Below, piece by piece: positions 23,534 to 37,125 of a DNA stretch of 64,000 nucleotides. The notes under the pieces are model-generated. The model was not told the origin of the DNA. It searched no databases and saw only the letters and a program-made list of their open reading frames with translations. Source of the stretch: Liolophura sinensis (taxonomy: Eukaryota; Mollusca; Polyplacophora; Chitonida; Chitonidae); the NCBI RefSeq assembly GCF_032854445.1, contig NC_088305.1, positions 9,797,606 to 9,861,605 of the forward strand. Direction: 5' to 3'. Numbering within the stretch: position 1 is the stretch's first letter; each line of letters starts with the position of its first letter. Made by a program: the position numbers and the translations under genes.

Positions 23534-24462
23534 ATAGGAATATCATCTAAGTTGAGGAATAACTGTAATAGATCTCTCTCTTGACAAGGTACATTTGCTA
23601 AGACAACTCAAACAAATTCCATGGACCAACATCAATTTTGAATATAAATAATACATCTAAGTTCAGTAATTAACGTGCAAAGGCCTTTCGCGACAAGGTA
23701 GACTTGATTTCTTTATACCGAAAATTTGCTTGGACAAATTTTCATGCTCAAAGGTAAAATGTAATGTGTAGGTTCACAAATAACGCACAAAGATCTCTCG
23801 TCACAATGCAAACGCCAAATGTGCTTCATCCCGAGCTGATTGGCATCCTCATCAAAAACAGCACTGCTCCAGATATAATTGGATAGAGGTTGACACCACA
23901 GTCACCAGACTGGCTCTCAAGTTTGATGTATCTTTGCACATTTTAAGTCCAGCCGACATTCAATTTAATTGATATAAGCCGTTTTAAGCCATTTAATCTG
24001 CAAGTATAAAAACGCTAAATTAGCTACTGTTATTTATGTTGTCTCTGTTCAACTATTATTCTAAATCTCATTTTCACCTCTCGCTTCTGGAAAATTTCTT
24101 CTTTTGCTCCATCTCAATCGTAATGAAAAGACTAAAGTTTTTTCAATATCTGTAGCTGTTCTTAAATTGGATTCGGAGCTTCGTATAGGAAATCAACATA
24201 AAATCTTTTGTACTTCCGCCAAACGTCTTTTCCATGACCTCATCACACCGTGAACAGCTCAGGCGATTTGAGAAGTTTGTTTCTTCGTCTATGTTGCTTC
24301 TTCGTATTAAGGGGGCATTCATAGTTTCCCCACACCGAGAGCCCTGGCCAGAGACAGCGTGAGCTCGCCGAACCATTTTCAACTCACACCCGTGCCGCCT
24401 CGACCCTGTCAATTGAGATCGTTTAATAGAATAAACGCGTCGGTGGAAATTAAAGAGAAGAG

Positions 24463-24491
24463 CAGGAAGCAAGGAGCAAGCGATTTATTAC
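24463..24491 (+). other. Invariant 29-bp block (copy B)
   Basis: Identical to 18405-18433. Confidence 0.7.
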
Positions 24492-26375
24492 ACCAGAGGA
24501 TTGGTCCTAAAGGGAGGTCACTTTTTAACAATGGCCAAATCGATACTGTTGGGGCTGTAACAGATGCAGGAGCATAGAAAACGTTGCCAAGACGCAACTG
24601 AATAAGGCATAGCGTGTGAATTCTTGAGGGTCAGCCGAAAATACAGCTCCCGTTAGAAACTGTAGTATTAGGGATCACATCCATCTTCGACATGCGCGAT
24701 CCCCAAAAGCCTCTGGCTGTCACTGTACCATTGTTTATTGCACACAATACCTTAAAAAAAATTAACCCGTTAAATTGACAGAACACCATGTTTTTTGTGA
24801 TATATCAGGATGTCATCTGCTCAGTGAGCCCTAAAGTCAACATACGCTCAGAAGTGTGTCTTACACCTTCTAATCCACTCGCACAAACGCCCACAAACCT
24901 GTTTAATCGGAATGGGCACTGCTCCAAAACAATTTACCCACGATTACTTTGCCTCAGTTTTCTGTGTGAGTCTTGAATATTCCGATGTTACGAATAAATG
25001 ATTAAAACATTGTCATACTGGCGGCATTTCATTCTGGGTGTATGATGTATCCATAATGTGACTTTGTGGTAAACAGGAGGAAGAGAGCAGAAGCAGAATT
25101 ATCAGTGACTGGTTTTCAACGACAAAGAATGATCTATGTTAAATGTTAGTAAATATGTGCTTGAACGTAAATAAACGTATTGTCTGTTATAAAACTAATC
25201 TTTCTTAGCTTAATATCATTAAAATGTGGAAAATAACTATTCTATGTCGTGTGTGTTATATTCGGACTCAAGACTGAATCCATGCATTCACATTTACGTG
25301 GGAAAGCCCGATTTTTTGGAAACATCATGCTAAGCATAGTTTGAAGATATGAACTCCAGTAAAAATATTAATCTGTAACTGGGCCAATTCGTCCTTCCCC
25401 TTTGTTCTCAAGGCAAACCGACGCTAACTACAAAAATCAGACAAATACATTATCAAAGTGTACAATTTTGCCCTACTCTGTGGTAAACTGGCAGAGAGTC
25501 AGCTGATCCTCACTTTGAGGCTATTCATATATATCTCAGTAACTGACCAGATAATTATTAGAAAACATTCCATAAAAATACAACCAAATAAGTCTAATTT
25601 TGAGAATGCTACATTCCGATTTGAAGGCGTTTTGTATGAAACATAAATATATTGATTTGGGAACGAGATGGCTTTGTTATCATAGATTATACGCTAGGCT
25701 TTGACAGCGTGTGTTGCAAAAAAAACCCCAATTACAGCCCGTCTAGCTTTCGTCACCTCTGATTCAACACTGACTAATTCCACTCGGGAAAATGATACAC
25801 TATCTTCACAATTCCTGTTAGCAAGCCCAGAGCGGGCGTACAATAGAGCTGTAATCAGGAGAATAAGCCCACGAAACTACAGAATCCGGGAGCGCCGAAA
25901 CAGTGAGAATACTACAAAAAATCTACTGGCCTTTCACGCGAACTTCAATTTATTGACTGTCTCCACGTAATTCCAATTTCTCATCAAAATTTGCCAGCAT
26001 CTATATTTTGCTAACACAAATCACAAAGCACGCGATATAACACAACAATATGACGGATAATTTCATGGAAATGGACTACCAGTCACGCATCTTGAGGTCT
26101 TTTTCCGTTGTATTTGTCTTATAAAATAAAACTAACCAACAAGTATTTCGTTCTTATAAAATTGTGGTTTTTGGCTCGATCGCGTATAGAACATGTTCTC
26201 TACAGCGTCGATGAAAAAAATTATATTCTCATCATTCTAGACAAACACATGCATGTTGGATAAAGCTGGCTTGCTTGTGTTAAACTAAACTTTGTTTCCG
26301 CATTTCAAGTCCAAATATTCACACAGTTTTAATTTTTACCCCAAGTTAATTAGAAGATATTGCACAGTGAAGGTT

Positions 26376-26491
26376 GAACATCATAACTTTTTTTCGAGTG
26401 AGAGGTGCAACTGATAACACACTTGACGCGAAGCCAAGCGCCTCGAGGGTTTTCAGTTTCACCTCTCACTGGAAAATTATTTATGATACTC
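26376..26491. repeat. 116-bp fold-back (long imperfect palindrome), unit B
   Basis: Two arms of about 50 bases are inverted complements. The left arm contains TCGAGTGAGAGGTGCAACTG and the right arm CAGTTTCACCTCTCACTGGA. A short centre contains GAAGCCAAGCGCCTCGAGG. The sequence could form a stable hairpin in DNA or RNA. Confidence 0.85.
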
Positions 26492-27241
26492 AACCTTTAG
26501 TATGCAATATTCTATTTATTATTTATATTGGACAATATCGTGATATTTGTGTATTTAAACAATATTAAGCAATGTTTATAGCTGTAGGCTTTCGCAGACT
26601 TGTGTATATACAGTGATGTCGGGCATGAAATTTTCTATGTGACATTGTCGTGTGACATAAGAAGTATTAAATTTGACTGAACTTGTATAATGACGTCAAT
26701 AAGCTCAGATTGGAACATCATAAACAAAATGTTTCTTTGTGACGCCATGGCGTCGAGAAGGGTAATAACAAAACTGAAATCTAATTCTAGCCATTGAAAT
26801 ATCACTTTGATGGGTAAAGGAAATCCTAACATTTCACCTTAAAATGAATAATAAACAGCAGCATTTGCACCTTATTGCACTTTGCACAAGTGTGTGCAAA
26901 ACAACTTGGAAACTTCTCTTTTTTAACCTGCTTACTTCAGTCAAAACTTGACTACAGTGTAAATGATTTGAGGGAGGAGAAACATTCAAATGATGCAAAC
27001 TCATGTTTTCACTTGTTTACATTTTTTAAGGAATAAAATGGTGAAAAAAGTTCGAATTTTACGATGTATTTTATGTGTTATATTACCCGTGTAAGGGTTC
27101 TCCGGCATCACATCACCAATTTTATATTCACCAACAGGCAAATATTATTCACGTCATCTTTTAATCCTTTGTAATGCCAACAATAAAGGCTACGCTACCG
27201 TAGGGAAAACTTCCTGTGACGTCAGAGTAACTAAACACCAG

Positions 27242-27493
27242 CGGGGCCTACGTGGCTCAGGTGGTGTGCACGCCAGCACGGTGCAATGTCCCAGAAACCT
27301 CCCACGAATACGGTCACTGTGAGTTCAAGTCCAGATCATGCTGGCTTCCTCGCCGACCATACATGGGTAGCTCCTCCGAATGCTCGTGTGTACCTCCGAG
27401 GTCTGTCTGGTTTCCTTCTACCATATGCACACCGCCACAAGATAAGTGAAATAATCTGGAGAAGGGCGTAAAGTACCAAATAAATAAATACCA
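27242..27493 (+). mobile_element. SINE-1 with head and tail (unit B, second)
   Basis: A box (CGTGGCTCAGGTGG), B box (GAGTTCAAGTCCAG), end GGGCGTAAAGTACCAAATAA. Related copies at the same position in C (36935-37125) and D (45716-45815, truncated). Confidence 0.88.
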
Positions 27494-28924
27494 GCTACAT
27501 CCCATCATGGAGTTTAAGCTATCAAAATGACACAACCCGTGTGCTGGTCAAACTCACCATGGAACGCTTGGCTTGTCAATGATAAAAAGAATCATTCGCC
27601 TATTCAACGATAATATAAAGACTGGTTGGCTAAACGACGTCTACTAACAAGAGCAGGCTGTGCACAGATGTTACCTTGACGACTGGTGAAGGAGAATGAT
27701 CAACGCGCCAATTTCAGCTGGAGGTAGTCACAAATTACCAAGTCCTGAAGAAGAGCCCATTTCTATAGACAGTTACAATCTACATGCCAGACAATACGTG
27801 ATGAGCCTGTGGTTATTAAGACAATGACCTCGAGGCGAAATCTACGATAACACAATGACCAAATGTCAAGTATCTTTCTGTCGTAGAGAAAGAAAGTTAA
27901 TGTCTGGAAGCGAGACTGAAGTCTCCACTTACTGTATGCTGATAGCATAGTTGTATTCGTTACTTCAAAGGAAGAGCCAGGTTTCATCACGGACATCGAA
28001 AAAGCATCAGACAGATGCTTTCTTCTGTACGAAAACGACTGATTTTACTGACAGCTCATTGTAGTATATGTTTCGTCTGATATGCCGTCTGTGACGAAAA
28101 TATATAAATACCCACCGGAGTAGACATGCATGTGTTTGAAAGATTGATCGAATAGTTGATTGATTAAATGATCGAACGTGAAATGTGTGTTCAGTATGAC
28201 AGCCTGTCTTTGCAGCTGCATGCTGATGATCACGAAATAAATGTCATAAAGATTAGAGTGGATTGACGGACGGACAGGTTTATATTAGTGCTTCTCTTCG
28301 TCCCCTGGACATTTGTCATGGTTTATACACACACGATTTGCCTGGTGCAAGCAGAAAAGTGTATTCCTATTGCTTCTCGACATCGACATTCATTCATTTT
28401 CAGAAAAGAAACTCTTTTTTGGCACAGTCCTGCTTCTGTATATGTACTGCGAAGGGTCGTTTTCCGGAAAACTTCATATTCCTTTTGTATACCGGTCATG
28501 GATTAAATTGTCCATGTCCATCTAGATGTCTGGCTAAGTCTATGTACTTAGTTACGTATGACTGCTACAAGATGTTATTGGCATGCAAAGCACTCCGACA
28601 CAATGGGCATCCTCACTATAACCAGTTCAAGTCCAGTCATTCCGCAACCAGTCCGTGTTTGTGTATTCATCTCGTGTTCCTTTGGAACAAGCAGGATGGA
28701 TATACACGTTGGGCTGACCAATAATTATGGGTATTATCAATACGGTCCAGACAATGAGCTGACCACTTTGTTTAGCACAACGGTCTTGTCGTGCTACAGC
28801 ACGACATGTGAAGCAAAACAAGTACCAGGGCAGGGCAGAGAAACGCAGACAATTGGATGGCACAAACCTTGCACTATCCAGAAAACAACTGGTTATTCAC
28901 AAATGGGTAGCCCATCTAGTATAT

Positions 28925-29130
28925 GTAAAACCTACAGCGCAACAGCTCTGGTTATCGAAAACACAAGAAATGCGACAACAGATTATATCCACCACACTAT
29001 CAACGCCACAACACAAACTGTTTCAAACTCATAATTTGTAACACCGTGATACCAATGGCTCTCCACAACATCGGTCAGGCGACAACACTGTGCATCCAAC
29101 ACTCCAGAAAAGCAACAACAATACATTAAA
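28925..29130 (+). repeat. Degenerate relatives of the 32-bp minisatellite in module Y
   Basis: Units such as GCATCCAACACTCCAGAAAA plus GCAACAACAATA keep the 32-base length and align to the unit of the array at 7161. A shorter remnant is at about 38600-38670 in unit C. Confidence 0.5.
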
Positions 29131-29384
29131 TAACAACACATTCATATTACAAGACAATTTTGGCTTTATAACGCAGTGACTGAGTCGAAAACGCCCGTCG
29201 ATCATAGAAGTGACGCGTGGATATTTCTATAATTTCTATTAGGCATTTCTGTAAGACATGTTCATTTTTTTCTTACAATAACTTCATTTGGCGTACGGTG
29301 TAATACTTACATCACACACTTGATTTTCATGTTTACCTGCTCAGCAACAAATGTAGATCATTTTGGAATACAGATAGGGCTATT

Positions 29385-29735
29385 TCAGTTCCTGTATCGT
29401 TTCCTCACATCCATCTGGTTTGCTTTGTGCACAGCAATCATATTCATGCTGGTGTCAGCGGATCTAGCTTGATATATCGACTCTTCTGAGTATTCCACCA
29501 ACGGTGTGACACGGACTGGCCTTTCACCGGTACTACTGGACAAACGAGCACAGCTGTCAGCGACAAGAACACATTTAAGTACTTTGGTAGAGAGAGGAAA
29601 TGTTGACGGAGTCAAAAAGCCACGCAATAATTTTATAAAAGACAGGCCAGTATTTAAATAATTATACAAAAACCATTCGTTACTGGACCTCTTGCGAGGT
29701 AATGGGAACGTATGACAGGACGACTGCGATAACAA
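29385..29735 (-). other. Unassigned open frame in module Y, unit B
   Basis: The frame contains KCVLVADSCARLSSSTGERP and EYSEESIYQARSADT and is the counterpart of the frame at 11952. The homologous segment starts at about 29595. Upstream on the minus strand lies TTTATAAAATT, then a pyrimidine run and ACCAAAG, so either a promoter or a splice acceptor could be imagined. The start shown is only the nearest upstream ATG-type codon and is not supported. Confidence 0.25.
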
Positions 29736-30784
29736 ATGCTATGAGATATATTTGGCGAATGGTTCACAAAGGACTGTCGCTGATCTATAACTCATGGATG
29801 GCCATCTCTTCGTTTTACAGAGGGTGTGTCCTAGCGCAAAGATCAAGACGAGCGGTACACTTTAAAGAGGGAATATCAAAATCGTCAAAATGTTAACCTA
29901 ATGTTTTTTGGCCTGAATTGCTTATTAAAGAACACGGCGGGATCTTCCAAAGTGTGAATTTGACATTGAGGAATTACACCGACGTGTATCTTGTAGCAGA
30001 ATATTGCAACAGTTTAAGCAAGACAGTCCTATCCGCATATAATGGCATGACTATCAATCCATTTACAACAAGCACATTAATCCTCGTGGCAAATCTGATT
30101 TGTCAATATTCTTAATGTATGGATTACAAATCAGCGATAAAACTTTAGAATCACTCTCTAGGGGCCAGCTTTACAAAGAGAGTTAACACACCACTAAAAG
30201 TAACAGCCATGCTACAGGCAGGGGTAAAAATCCACACAGTTAATTTTATAACTGATTGTGTTTCATTAATTTAGACTTCAGCGGTTAATTAACAGATCGG
30301 TGTGATGCGACGGATTGTAACACGATCGATATTAAATAATTTGCCGACCGGTTGACGAGCAACTGTCTCTGATTTGGAACTAATGAATGGCCATCTTGCC
30401 GTGTAACAGAGGGTGAGTCTAAAGATGGCGGGCAAAGATTTCTAATATCATTTTAGGAAAACAACGATATCTGTGGAGCGGCCTGTGATAAAACATATGG
30501 AAAGTAACTGGGAGGTTTGGTCTTGTTTAGCGAGCAAGTTTGTTTTTCTGTACATACCACCTTGTGCATACATAATGCTACAATGCCTCAGACTCTCTAG
30601 TCCAGCAGGAATGCAGTAAGTAATTTGTGTGACTGTCTATATATTTACACAGCTACTTAATCTCATCCTGTCGTAAAGTAACGACCCACAATCTTGAGAT
30701 CACCACACAGTGGGTGAAGATGTCAGTCTCGCTTCTGTGCCTTTAACTTTAGTATACTATGCCATGTCACGTACGTCCCTCCAG

Positions 30785-30965
30785 TTATCTCACATTCCAG
30801 GAGCCTCTCAAGTCAATATTAGCTTCCTCTCCGAATGTACCAAGGGAGGTCTGTCAGTAACCTGTGGATGGTTGTAGTGGTTTCCTCCGACCATGAAGCT
30901 GTCCGCCGTCGTGTAAGTTAAATGTTCTTGAGTAAGGCGAAATATACGAATCAATTAATTCAATA
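30785..30965 (+). mobile_element. SINE-1, headless (module Y, unit B)
   Basis: Contains GAGGTCTGTCAGTAACCTGT, GTTTCCTCCGACCATGAAGC and the end block around TGTTCTTGAGTAAGGCG. Orthologues at about 40150-40285 and 45890-46085. Confidence 0.85.
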
Positions 30966-32117
30966 AACCTACCACAGCTTAACCTGAAGGATATAACGTT
31001 TATATGTTTAAGAGTCGCATATGTGGTTAAATACTAGTCTTGGAAGGTGGTTTACACATTCTCTTTCTCTCACCAGATAAGAAGCAGTAACTAGGGCTAG
31101 TACGGCCGTTTGCGAAGTCAAATTCTTGTTGGACTCCTTTTATCGTTCACCAATTTAACATGTAAGTCTCTACAAAATCACTATCCGCTCACCCCGACTT
31201 CACTTACCCATAAAACTGACTCCTATCACGTCAGCCTTACATGTGTGAACAATTCTTAAAAATGGTGTTGAACTATTAATTATTCTGGCTGTTACTTGTA
31301 AGTTACATTGACAAGAACGCAGTTTTTCCAACGTATTGTAAAGAATTTTCAACTGTTTTTAATTTCTTTTTCCCTTTCTAACAGCTTTCTCTTGGGACTT
31401 CAAAGTGGTTGTCGACAACAATTACACCTTTGATTAGATTTACATCGGCTATAAGCCAAAACGAAAAAACGATTTTTCTCTGTGGTGTACATCTGAAACG
31501 AATTATTTGGACACATAAAAGTAATGAAACTGTGGCATTTTATAGGATAGTCCATCAAATTGAGAAATGGTCTACAACTACGTCGTATAGAGACCTTTAT
31601 TAAAAGGAAAACATGTCCCTGTTTGAGGATTCGGGGTAAGTAGTTGCTGTCCCTCAAACTATGGTTTATGGCATCATTACCTGCACCATCAGAGATTCAC
31701 TTAGAACCTGATGAAGGCACATAGTCTGCAACTGCTAGGTGCTAATGGAAATAGAAAACCTTTTTTTCTCACTGCAATTGCAACATAACGAATGTGCTAA
31801 AAATAACGTGATCAATGGAATGTGTCCATTGAAAGACTTTGTTAAAACGTACGTTATATTTTATGTCTCTGTATTTTTCTAACAGGGCGTCCTAACATGT
31901 AGCAGAGAAAGAAGTTTCTCTGCCTTTCTTTCATAATGTAAAATGGTTTTATATTCAGTATGATTTATCTGAAATTTCTTCAGTACAGTTTACTTACCAC
32001 GAACAAACTTACCATGCAACCCTTTCTCACAAACATCTACCCTACCTACGTACTGCTCATGCTCATCTTTGCCTACATTCAAAAATCGATCAATTTCCAA
32101 CGGGTAAAGAGGAGCAA

Positions 32118-32300
32118 TGATTTAGAAGCCTCTCAACAATGCCGTTGCTGTCAGTTCAAGTCCAGCTCATGTTGGTTTTCTACCAAGTCTTAACTGAGGT
32201 GTGTCAGCAATCTACAGATGTTCGTGGGTTTTCCCCGGGCTCCGTCTGATTTACTCCCATCAGAGTTCTCAATCCACAGTATCAATCAAATAAATAAACA
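32118..32300 (+). mobile_element. SINE-1 (ancestral insertion, unit C)
   Basis: Orthologue of 21548-21782 with part of the 3' end deleted. Retains GTTCAAGTCCAGCTCATG and AATCAAATAAATAAAC. Confidence 0.85.
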
Positions 32301-34827
32301 GTTAAATGTTTCTTCATTTCCGCATAACCCAATCACAGTTCTTCCTTAAGAATAAGGCACTGTGTTCACGTCTTTCAAGATAATTGATAAACAGCTCTTT
32401 ATTGACTTATCAGCCACCTATCTATTATCCTTCTAGCATCTCATATATTCAAAATTTTCTCCTCGGTGCATCTGAGTTGATGCAAAATTCCACTGTCTCT
32501 TACATCTCATAATGTAGGCTCTTTATGGAGCTTCGTTAATTGAAAATGAGCTTTAATCTTTGAATTCAATTCATTTGCAAAAGAGTAACGTGTGAAATGT
32601 TGATCAGTCTAATTCGATTTGGACATTTTTTCTGAGCTTTAAATCAAAAGTAATGAAGTTAAAATCGTCGTTAACCTTTATCGACTGCTCGCATTTCTCC
32701 AGAAAACTCATCCGCGATGGGATTTTGGGGTGATCGTTAATCATTTTTTTGCAATGTTTTATTGTAAAGTTTGATTAGCAAGATGTAATTTACAATTTCA
32801 GCCGCCATTCATGTTCACCTGTTTGAGGTGAAATCTCACTCAGTTTCTGGCTTGCTAACACGAGATTCTGCACAGTGTAAGTAAGGTAATAATGTACTAT
32901 GTACTGTCACAGTCCGAATTCTTCAGATGGATATTTGTTTCGTTGAGGGGGTCTGGTGATTTGTCAGCTAATTTTTACACTTTCGTCGCTGCTCTCATGT
33001 TACTTTCCACACCATAGCCTTTAACAATGTAGCTGAGACGCAACAATGAAATCGGGTCAAGAGACATCGGTTATGGTTTTCTTCTAACTGTTGATATAAA
33101 TGTTTAAGAAGAAACAATTAATACCTCCCATGGCTTCGCAAAATTATGGAAAAACAAGAAAAGGTGCAGTATTGTTAATTGCATTTATAAGCAGCCACTT
33201 CTCTGGAAATACTCAAAATACTGTGTTTTTATCATGTTTAATTAATTATGTATTTATTCAATTCTTTGTTTGGTGTTTTAAGCCGTTCGTCACTTTTAAT
33301 AAAAAAATCTTATTAAAACACTATACTTTGTGAAAGCTTGCGCTTTCTTAGCACGTAACCTATACCAAACCACAAATGTTTCGCTTTGATATCATCAGCA
33401 CTCTTCACATTTCAATTTCTCTAAAATTTTGGTCCCTTCCTAGAGGGAAACTTGTGCGTGTCCTTTGCAGTATTACCAACTAGATTTAAGAGCGCAACAA
33501 AGATTTTGAATTTCTCATCTAACTGTCTGTTTAAGAAATTATCAACATCAGGAGCCTGTAATTTTTCCTTTAAATTGATCACATGACATTATCGTTTTGG
33601 AGTTTCTTTTCGCCGTACTACACATACATGTACTAGTAAGTATTTCTAAGGCGAAGAAATAAAAAAAGACTGGTGTCAAGGAGCAAAAGATAGTAAAGTA
33701 CAGGATATAAATATTTTATGCAGACGTAAAATTGTTCTATTTCTGTTTGAAAAGTTGAACTATAAATTTGTGTAGATTTTTTTCTCTACACAGTTAATTT
33801 GCTGAGATTTATATTGTTTGTACTACAGGTGTTTTGGGGCAACACCCATGTTACAAAGATAAATATTAAAGATAAGAATAAGATTTAAGTTCAGGAATTA
33901 GAATTAAAAAACCTCTCCTGATAAGGTAAATTCTTTTATACTGAAGATTTGCTAGGACATCTTCTACAAATTCCATGGCAAAATATTAATTTTGATGATA
34001 AATAATAACATCTAATTTAAGAAACTAAGGCACACAGAACTTTAGCGATAAGGTAGACTTGCTTTCTTTATACTGAGAATTTGCTCGAACAATATCCATG
34101 CTCAAAGTAAAAATGTAAAACGTAGGTTCACAAATAACACACAATGATCTCTCGTCACAGTGCAAACGCCAAATGTGCTTCATCCCCGGCTGATTGGCAT
34201 CCTCATCAAGAACAAGACTGCTCCAGATTTAACTGCATTGACGTTGACACTTCATCTTCAAGAATCCATAGTCACCAGGTAAGCTCTGAAGTTTGATGGA
34301 TCTGTGCGCATTGTAAGTCCAGCCAACACTCCATTGAAATAGAAACCATTGTAAGCCATTTAATCTGCAAGTATAAAAACGCTATATTAGCTACTGTTAT
34401 TTATGTTGTCTCTGTTCAACTATTATTCTTAATCTCATTTTCACCTCTCGCTCCTGGAAAATTTCTTCTCTTGCTCCATCTCAACTGTAATGAAAAGACT
34501 AGAGTTTTTTGAATATCTGTAGCTGTTGTTAAATTGGATTCGGAGCTGCATAAAAATCTAATAAGAAATCAACATAAAACGTTTTGTACTTCCACCAAAT
34601 GTCTTTCTTTTGACCCCATCATACGGTGCAGCGCAGGCGATTTGCAAAGTTTGTTTCTTCGTTTCTGGATTATTAAATGGGATTAATAGTTTCCCCTCAC
34701 CGAGAGCCCTGGCCACAGACAGCGTGAGCTCGCCGAGCCATGTCCAATTTATACACATGCCGCCTCGACCCTGTCAATTGGGATCGTTTGATAGAATAAA
34801 CGGGTCGCTGGAAATTAAAGAGAAGAG

Positions 34828-34856
34828 CAGGAAGCAAGGAGCAAGCGATTTATTAC
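34828..34856 (+). other. Invariant 29-bp block (copy C)
   Basis: Identical to 18405-18433. Confidence 0.7.
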
Positions 34857-36263
34857 GCCAGATTATTGGTTCTAAAGGGAGATCACAGTTTAACTGATGG
34901 CCAGATCGATACTGCTGGGGTTGCAACAGATCCGGGACCATAGAAAACGTCGCCCAGTCGCAAGTGAATAAGGCTTAGTGTGTGAATTCTTGATGATCAA
35001 CCGAAAAAACAGCTCCTGTTGAAAACTGTAGTATTAAGGATCACATCAATCATGCTCCATCCTCAAAAGCTTGAGGCTGTCACTGTGCCATTGCATTCAA
35101 TACCTTAAAAAATTAACCCGTTAAATTGACAGAATACCATGTTTTTTTTGTGATATATCAGAATGTCTTCTGCTCAATGAGACCTAAAGTCAACATACGC
35201 TCAGAAGTGTGTCTTACGCCTTCTAATCCACTCGCACAAACGCCTACAAACCTGTTTAATCGGAATGGGCACTGCTCCAAAACAATTTACCCACGATTAC
35301 TTTGCCTCAGTTTTCTGTGTGAGTCTTGAATATTCCGATGTTACGAATAAATGATTAAAACATTGTCATACTGGCGGTATTTCATTCTGGGTGTATGATG
35401 TATCCATAATGTGACTTTGTGGTAAACAGGAGGAAGAGAGCAGAAGCAGAATTATCAGTGACTGGTTTTCAACGACAAAGAACGATCCATGTTAAATGTA
35501 AGTAAATATGTACTTATACGTAAATAAACGTATTATCTGTTACAAAACTAATCTTTCGTAGCTTAATATCTTTGAAAAGTGGAAAATAACGATTCCATGT
35601 CGTGTGTGTTATATTCGGGCTCAAGATTGAACCAATGCATTCATATTTACGATTTGTTTCAAACATCATTCATAATAATTCAACACTGACTAATTCCGCT
35701 CGGGAAAATGATACACTATCATCACAATTCCTGTTAGCAAGCCCAGAGCGGCGTACAATAGAGCTGTAATCAGGGGAATATGTCCACAAAACTACGGAAT
35801 CAGGGAGCGCCGAAAACAGCGAGAATACTACAAAAAAAGCACTGGCCTTTCACGCGAACTGCTAATTATTGGCTGTCAAAATTCACGTAATTGCAGATTT
35901 TAGTCAAAATTTGCCAGCATTTGTATTTTTGTAACGCAAATCACAAAGCACGCGATATAAGACAACAATATGACGGATTTTTTATGGATATGGACTACCA
36001 GCCATCGTGAGGATTTTTTTCCCGTTTTTATTTGTCTTCGTGACAATAAAATAAAACTAACCCACAGGTGTGTTTTTTTCTTATAAAATTGTGGCTTTTG
36101 ACTTGATGACGCAGAGAACATGTTTTCGGCATGGTAACGGACATGCTCGGTAACGCTCATTTGCTAGTGTTAACCTCGACTTTGTTTCCACATTCCAAGT
36201 CCAATTCACACAGTTTTAATTTTCTACCCCAAGTTAAATAGAAGATATCGCGCAGTGAAGTTT

Positions 36264-36379
36264 GAATATCATAAATAATTTTCTCGTGAAAGGTGAAACT
36301 GATAACCCACTCGAAGCGAAGCCAAGCGCCTCGAGGATTTTCAGTTTCACCTCTCACTCGAAAAATATTTATTATACTC
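36264..36379. repeat. 116-bp fold-back, unit C
   Basis: Orthologue of 26376-26491, same length. The left arm reads CTCGTGAAAGGTGAAACTGA and the right arm CAGTTTCACCTCTCACTCGA. Flanking AT-rich bases (GAATATCATAAATA and TATTTATTATACTC) continue the pairing. Confidence 0.88.
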
Positions 36380-36934
36380 AATCTTCAGTATGCATTACCC
36401 TATTTATTATTTATATTTGGACAATATCGTGATTTTGTGTCTTTGAACAAGATTAAGCAATGTTTATAGCTGTAGGCTTTCACAGACTTGTGAATATAGA
36501 GTGATGTCGCACATGACGTCTTGTATGTGACATTGTTATGTGACATAAGAAGTGTTAAAGTTGACTGAACTTATTGGAACATCATAAACAAAATGTTTCT
36601 TTGTGACATCATGGCGTCGAGGTGTGTAATAACAAAAGTGATATCTAACTCTACCCATTGAGATATCACTTTGATGGGTAAAGGAAATCCTGACTTTTCA
36701 CCTTAGTATGAATAATTAGCAGGAGCATTTGCACCTTATTGCACTTTGCAAAAGTGTGTGCAAAATAACTTGAAAACTGTTGTCTTTTTATTAACCTTCT
36801 TTCGTCAGTTAAATGATTTTATGTAGGAGAGACACTCAAATGAAGCAAACTTATCTTTTCACTTTTTACATTTTTTAACGAATTAAATAGTGAAAAATGT
36901 TCAAATTGTAAGATGTGCTTTTTGTGCTATATTA

Positions 36935-37125
36935 CCCGTGTAAAGGTTCGCTGTGAGTTCAAGTCCAGATCACGCTGGCTTCCTCGCCAGCCATACATGG
37001 GTAGCTCTTCCAGCAACCTCCAAATGGGTTACCTCCGGACTCTGTCTTGTTTTCTTCTGCTATATGCAGACCGCCGCAGTATAAGTGAAATCATCTGGAG
37101 TACCACGTAAAGCCCCAAAGAAAGA
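36935..37125 (+). mobile_element. SINE-1, 5' head lost (unit C, second)
   Basis: Orthologue of 27242-27493 lacking the A-box part. Starts near GGTTCGCTGTGAGTTCAAGT. Confidence 0.85.

Larger units (their letters stand above)
21192..31680 (+). repeat. Tandem unit B (modules X and Y, complete)
   Basis: X runs to about 27500 and Y to about 31680. The marker blocks recur in unit C at about 9.6-10.4 kb spacing; for example the invariant block moves from 24463 to 34828. Private insertion: the solo LTR at 23294-23533. No conserved gene is recognisable apart from the small unassigned frame in Y. Confidence 0.85.

Noticed and set aside
28263-28724. 153-codon frame in unit B, with a 148-codon partner at 38038-38484
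   Set aside because: Three different frames on both strands are open in the same stretch and are equally shared between B and C. No domain is recognisable, and the inverted copy at 12.5-13.5 kb does not keep the frame.
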